From a bacterium (GTDB lineage: Bacteria > Electryoneota > RPQS01): 7,329 nt of DNA. Position numbers and translations under genes: made by a program. The stretch spans positions 1 through 7,329 of the forward strand of contig JAQTRJ010000101.1 in assembly GCA_028711875.1 (NCBI GenBank), written 5' to 3'. Under the pieces are notes generated by a model. It had not been told where the DNA came from, made no database searches, and saw nothing but the letters and a program-made list of their open reading frames with translations. This document shows, piece by piece, positions 6,279-7,329 of this stretch. Each line of letters begins with the position of its first letter. Positions within the stretch are counted from its first letter, which is position 1.

Positions 6279-6302
6279 AGGCACAGCTTGCTGTGCCTTT
6301 TT
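6279..6302 (+). terminator. Intrinsic terminator of rsmE
   Basis: A 9-bp perfect stem, AGGCACAGC (6279-6287) with GCTGTGCCT (6290-6298), is followed by a T-run ending at 6302, 28 bp after the rsmE stop. The core ACAGCTTGCTGT and the preceding GTAG (6275-6278) are shared with the intergenic repeats at 3374 and 3473, so this terminator is also the third copy of that repeat in the window. Confidence 0.88.
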
Positions 6303-6338
6303 CGCGTCGTGCGGGTCGCGAAAGGTGGGAGTCGCTAC

Positions 6339-6369
6339 AAAAAAAAATCCCCCTGCGTGAATTAGGGGG
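6339..6369 (-). terminator. Intrinsic terminator for the minus-strand genes
   Basis: Read on the minus strand, CCCCCT (6369-6364) pairs with AGGGGG (6354-6349) around a 9-nt loop. A nearly uninterrupted T-run follows, complementary to the nine As at 6339-6347. It lies 17 bp past the stop of the FlgM-like gene and, with the rsmE terminator, separates the convergent transcription units. Confidence 0.88.
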
Positions 6370-6385
6370 CAGAAAGGCGCTTTTC

Positions 6386-6568
6386 CTATTCTTTGATCGG
6401 CTCGCGGATGCGCCGCGCGATCCGCGCCAGAACCTCCGTGCGATTGTAATAACCATCGCGGACACGCCGCCGAATATCGGCGAGTTGTTCGATCTGTTTC
6501 AGCAGATCGCTCACCGGAATCACGTGGCTTTTTTCGCGGGTGGCTTGACGCTTATCGAACTCTGACAC
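6386..6568 (-). CDS. Small FlgM-like (anti-sigma-28-like) protein
   Basis: This 60-aa, highly basic protein has as its only recognisable part LADIRRRVRDGYYNRTEVLARIARRI (about residues 29-54). It matches the C-terminal sigma-binding pattern of FlgM, IR..V..G.Y......IA..I. FlgM holds the flagellar sigma factor FliA inactive until the hook is complete. Family members usually have 75-100 residues, so the N-terminal part is short or missing. The start is uncertain: GTG at 6566-6568 without a Shine-Dalgarno sequence, while the frame stays open upstream to the stop of the HD-GYP gene (6650-6652) without an ATG. It lies behind a cyclic-di-GMP phosphodiesterase gene, which suits a motility role, and a strong terminator follows. 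The assignment rests on a short motif; it could instead be an unrelated small helical regulator. Confidence 0.55.
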   Translation of the reverse strand: MSEFDKRQATREKSHVIPVSDLLKQIEQLADIRRRVRDGYYNRTEVLARIARRIREPIKE

Positions 6569-6649
6569 TGGGGCAACTCGATTAGGCGGTCGCTTGGCTC
6601 TCTGCCTGATTATCGGCTGATGCCGCGCGATCTTGATGGGTTGACCCTG

Positions 6650-7270
6650 TCAAACCGGTCGTGTTGCCGATGGCCCCAGTTGATGGATCAGATGCTGCAC
6701 GATGTCTTGATCCAGCTTGTCCGTCATGTGGGTCATCATCTTCTGGATCGCGTCATAGGCCCGCAGCGCCGGTTTATACGCTCGATGTGAAGTCAGCGCG
6801 TCAAACACGTCGGCCACGCTGCAGATGCGGCTTTCCAGCGACAGAGCGTCCGCACCGAGTTGTCGCGGATATCCTCCTCCATCCAGCGCTTCGTGATGGC
6901 TGCGAATAATCTCCAGCGCCTTCGCGTGAATTGTTTCATGCCGCTGCATCAGACCCGCGCCGTAGTCGGGATGTTTTTCCATCTGCCGCGTTTCCCACGG
7001 GGTCAGCATGCCCGGTTTGCGCAGAATCTCGGTGGGAATCCGGCACTTGCCGATGTCGTGCAGCAGAAATCCCATAGCCACTCGCTTGACCGTCCCCTCG
7101 GGCATCGTCTTCGCGTCGAGCAGTAAACCCGTACCCAGCACCGAGACCTGCACCGAGTGCGTGTACAGCGCGTAGTCGAACGCGAATAGCGATACCAGCG
7201 TTCGCAGCACTTTTGGCTCGGCGGCCAGTATCGAGACGGTATGTGACACCATCTTCTCGTTGGAGGCCAT
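6650..7270 (-). CDS. HD-GYP domain protein, probable cyclic-di-GMP phosphodiesterase, possibly 5'-truncated
   Basis: HD-GYP proteins hydrolyse cyclic-di-GMP at a metal centre and lower its level, which affects motility and attachment. In this 206-aa frame the hallmark residues are all present: YTHSV (His38), HDIGK (71-75), KHPDYG (His100), HHEALDGGGYPR (125-136, with GYP at 133-135) and VADVFDALTS (Asp154). No membrane segment is seen, so it is cytoplasmic. Relatives with the same leading EKMVSHTV...YTHSV layout usually carry another 100 or more residues in front. Here an in-frame TAA stands at 7280-7282, only three codons before the ATG, and no Shine-Dalgarno sequence precedes that ATG. The C-terminus (HLIHQLGP...) is a normal family end. 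It may be a naturally short protein, or the 3' part of a gene broken by a nonsense change or sequencing error. A FlgM-like gene follows after 81 nt. Confidence 0.88.
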   Translation of the reverse strand: MASNEKMVSHTVSILAAEPKVLRTLVSLFAFDYALYTHSVQVSVLGTGLLLDAKTMPEGTVKRVAMGFLLHDIGKCRIPTEILRKPGMLTPWETRQMEKHPDYGAGLMQRHETIHAKALEIIRSHHEALDGGGYPRQLGADALSLESRICSVADVFDALTSHRAYKPALRAYDAIQKMMTHMTDKLDQDIVQHLIHQLGPSATRPV

Positions 7271-7279
7271 CAGGTGAGG

Positions 7280-7327
7280 TTATTCCGACCGCTCGCAGGT
7301 CGAGCGAACCAACGCCTGAGTGGTCGT
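7280..7327 (-). pseudogene. Coding end upstream of the HD-GYP gene, perhaps its missing 5' part
   Basis: In the same frame as the HD-GYP gene, the window edge reads TTTQALVRSTCERSE and then TAA. The segment ALVRS..E...P.L...NEKMV across the stop resembles the linker in front of HD-GYP domains of longer relatives, which suggests one interrupted gene. It could equally be the last residues of a separate upstream gene. Another minus-strand frame ends in a TGA overlapping the ATG (TGATG), which is a second possibility for an upstream neighbour. Too little is visible to decide. Confidence 0.3.
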
Positions 7328-7329
7328 GT

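Noticed and set aside
6639..6656. Hairpin GGTTGAC-CCT-GTCAAACC at the HD-GYP stop as a terminator
   Set aside because: The stem is short with a bulged A, and no T-run follows on the minus strand; the strong terminator is further on at 6339-6369.

Overview
The window comes from a GC-rich bacterial genome. A predicted outer-membrane beta-barrel with a Sec signal peptide points to a Gram-negative (diderm) cell. I cannot place it at phylum level. The ClpP/ClpX sequences and the Lys-Gln form of the RsmE 'KQ..R..LP' motif would fit a lineage outside the Proteobacteria, perhaps the FCB group, but that is inference. No rRNA, tRNA, CRISPR array, transposase or phage gene was seen.

Layout. (1) 1-3292, plus strand: the conserved protein-quality-control cluster tig-clpP-clpX. 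The trigger factor is cut by the left window edge. clpP follows after 179 bp, which hold a G-run element and a long imperfect stem-loop. clpX overlaps the clpP stop by 4 nt. (2) 3293-3621: 329 bp without a gene, packed with palindromes: a terminator-like hairpin behind clpX, two 29-nt copies of a 'GTAG + palindrome' repeat, and a tandem 22-nt repeat. (3) 3622-6251, plus strand: an unrecognised exported beta-barrel-like protein whose 3' end overlaps rsmE (16S rRNA m3U1498 methyltransferase) by 7 nt. rsmE ends in a terminator built on the same palindrome core as the repeats in (2). (4) 6339-7329, minus strand, convergent: an HD-GYP-type cyclic-di-GMP phosphodiesterase followed by a very small FlgM-like protein, closed by a strong terminator. 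This pair suggests signalling or motility control.

How the genes work together. Trigger factor, ClpP and ClpX handle folding of new chains and regulated proteolysis, and the clpP/clpX overlap suggests coupled synthesis of peptidase and unfoldase. The beta-barrel and rsmE are probably translationally coupled, with no obvious functional link. The HD-GYP gene and the FlgM-like gene lie on one strand with no terminator recognised between them.

I do not see a convincing wholly new system. The points most worth a second look are: ClpP carries Asn at the catalytic Asp position (Ser98-His123-Asn172); a GTAG-palindrome repeat family shows a compensatory pair change and serves once as a terminator; a long stem-loop sits in the clpP leader; and the HD-GYP gene has an in-frame stop just upstream of its apparent start, which suggests a truncated or broken gene.
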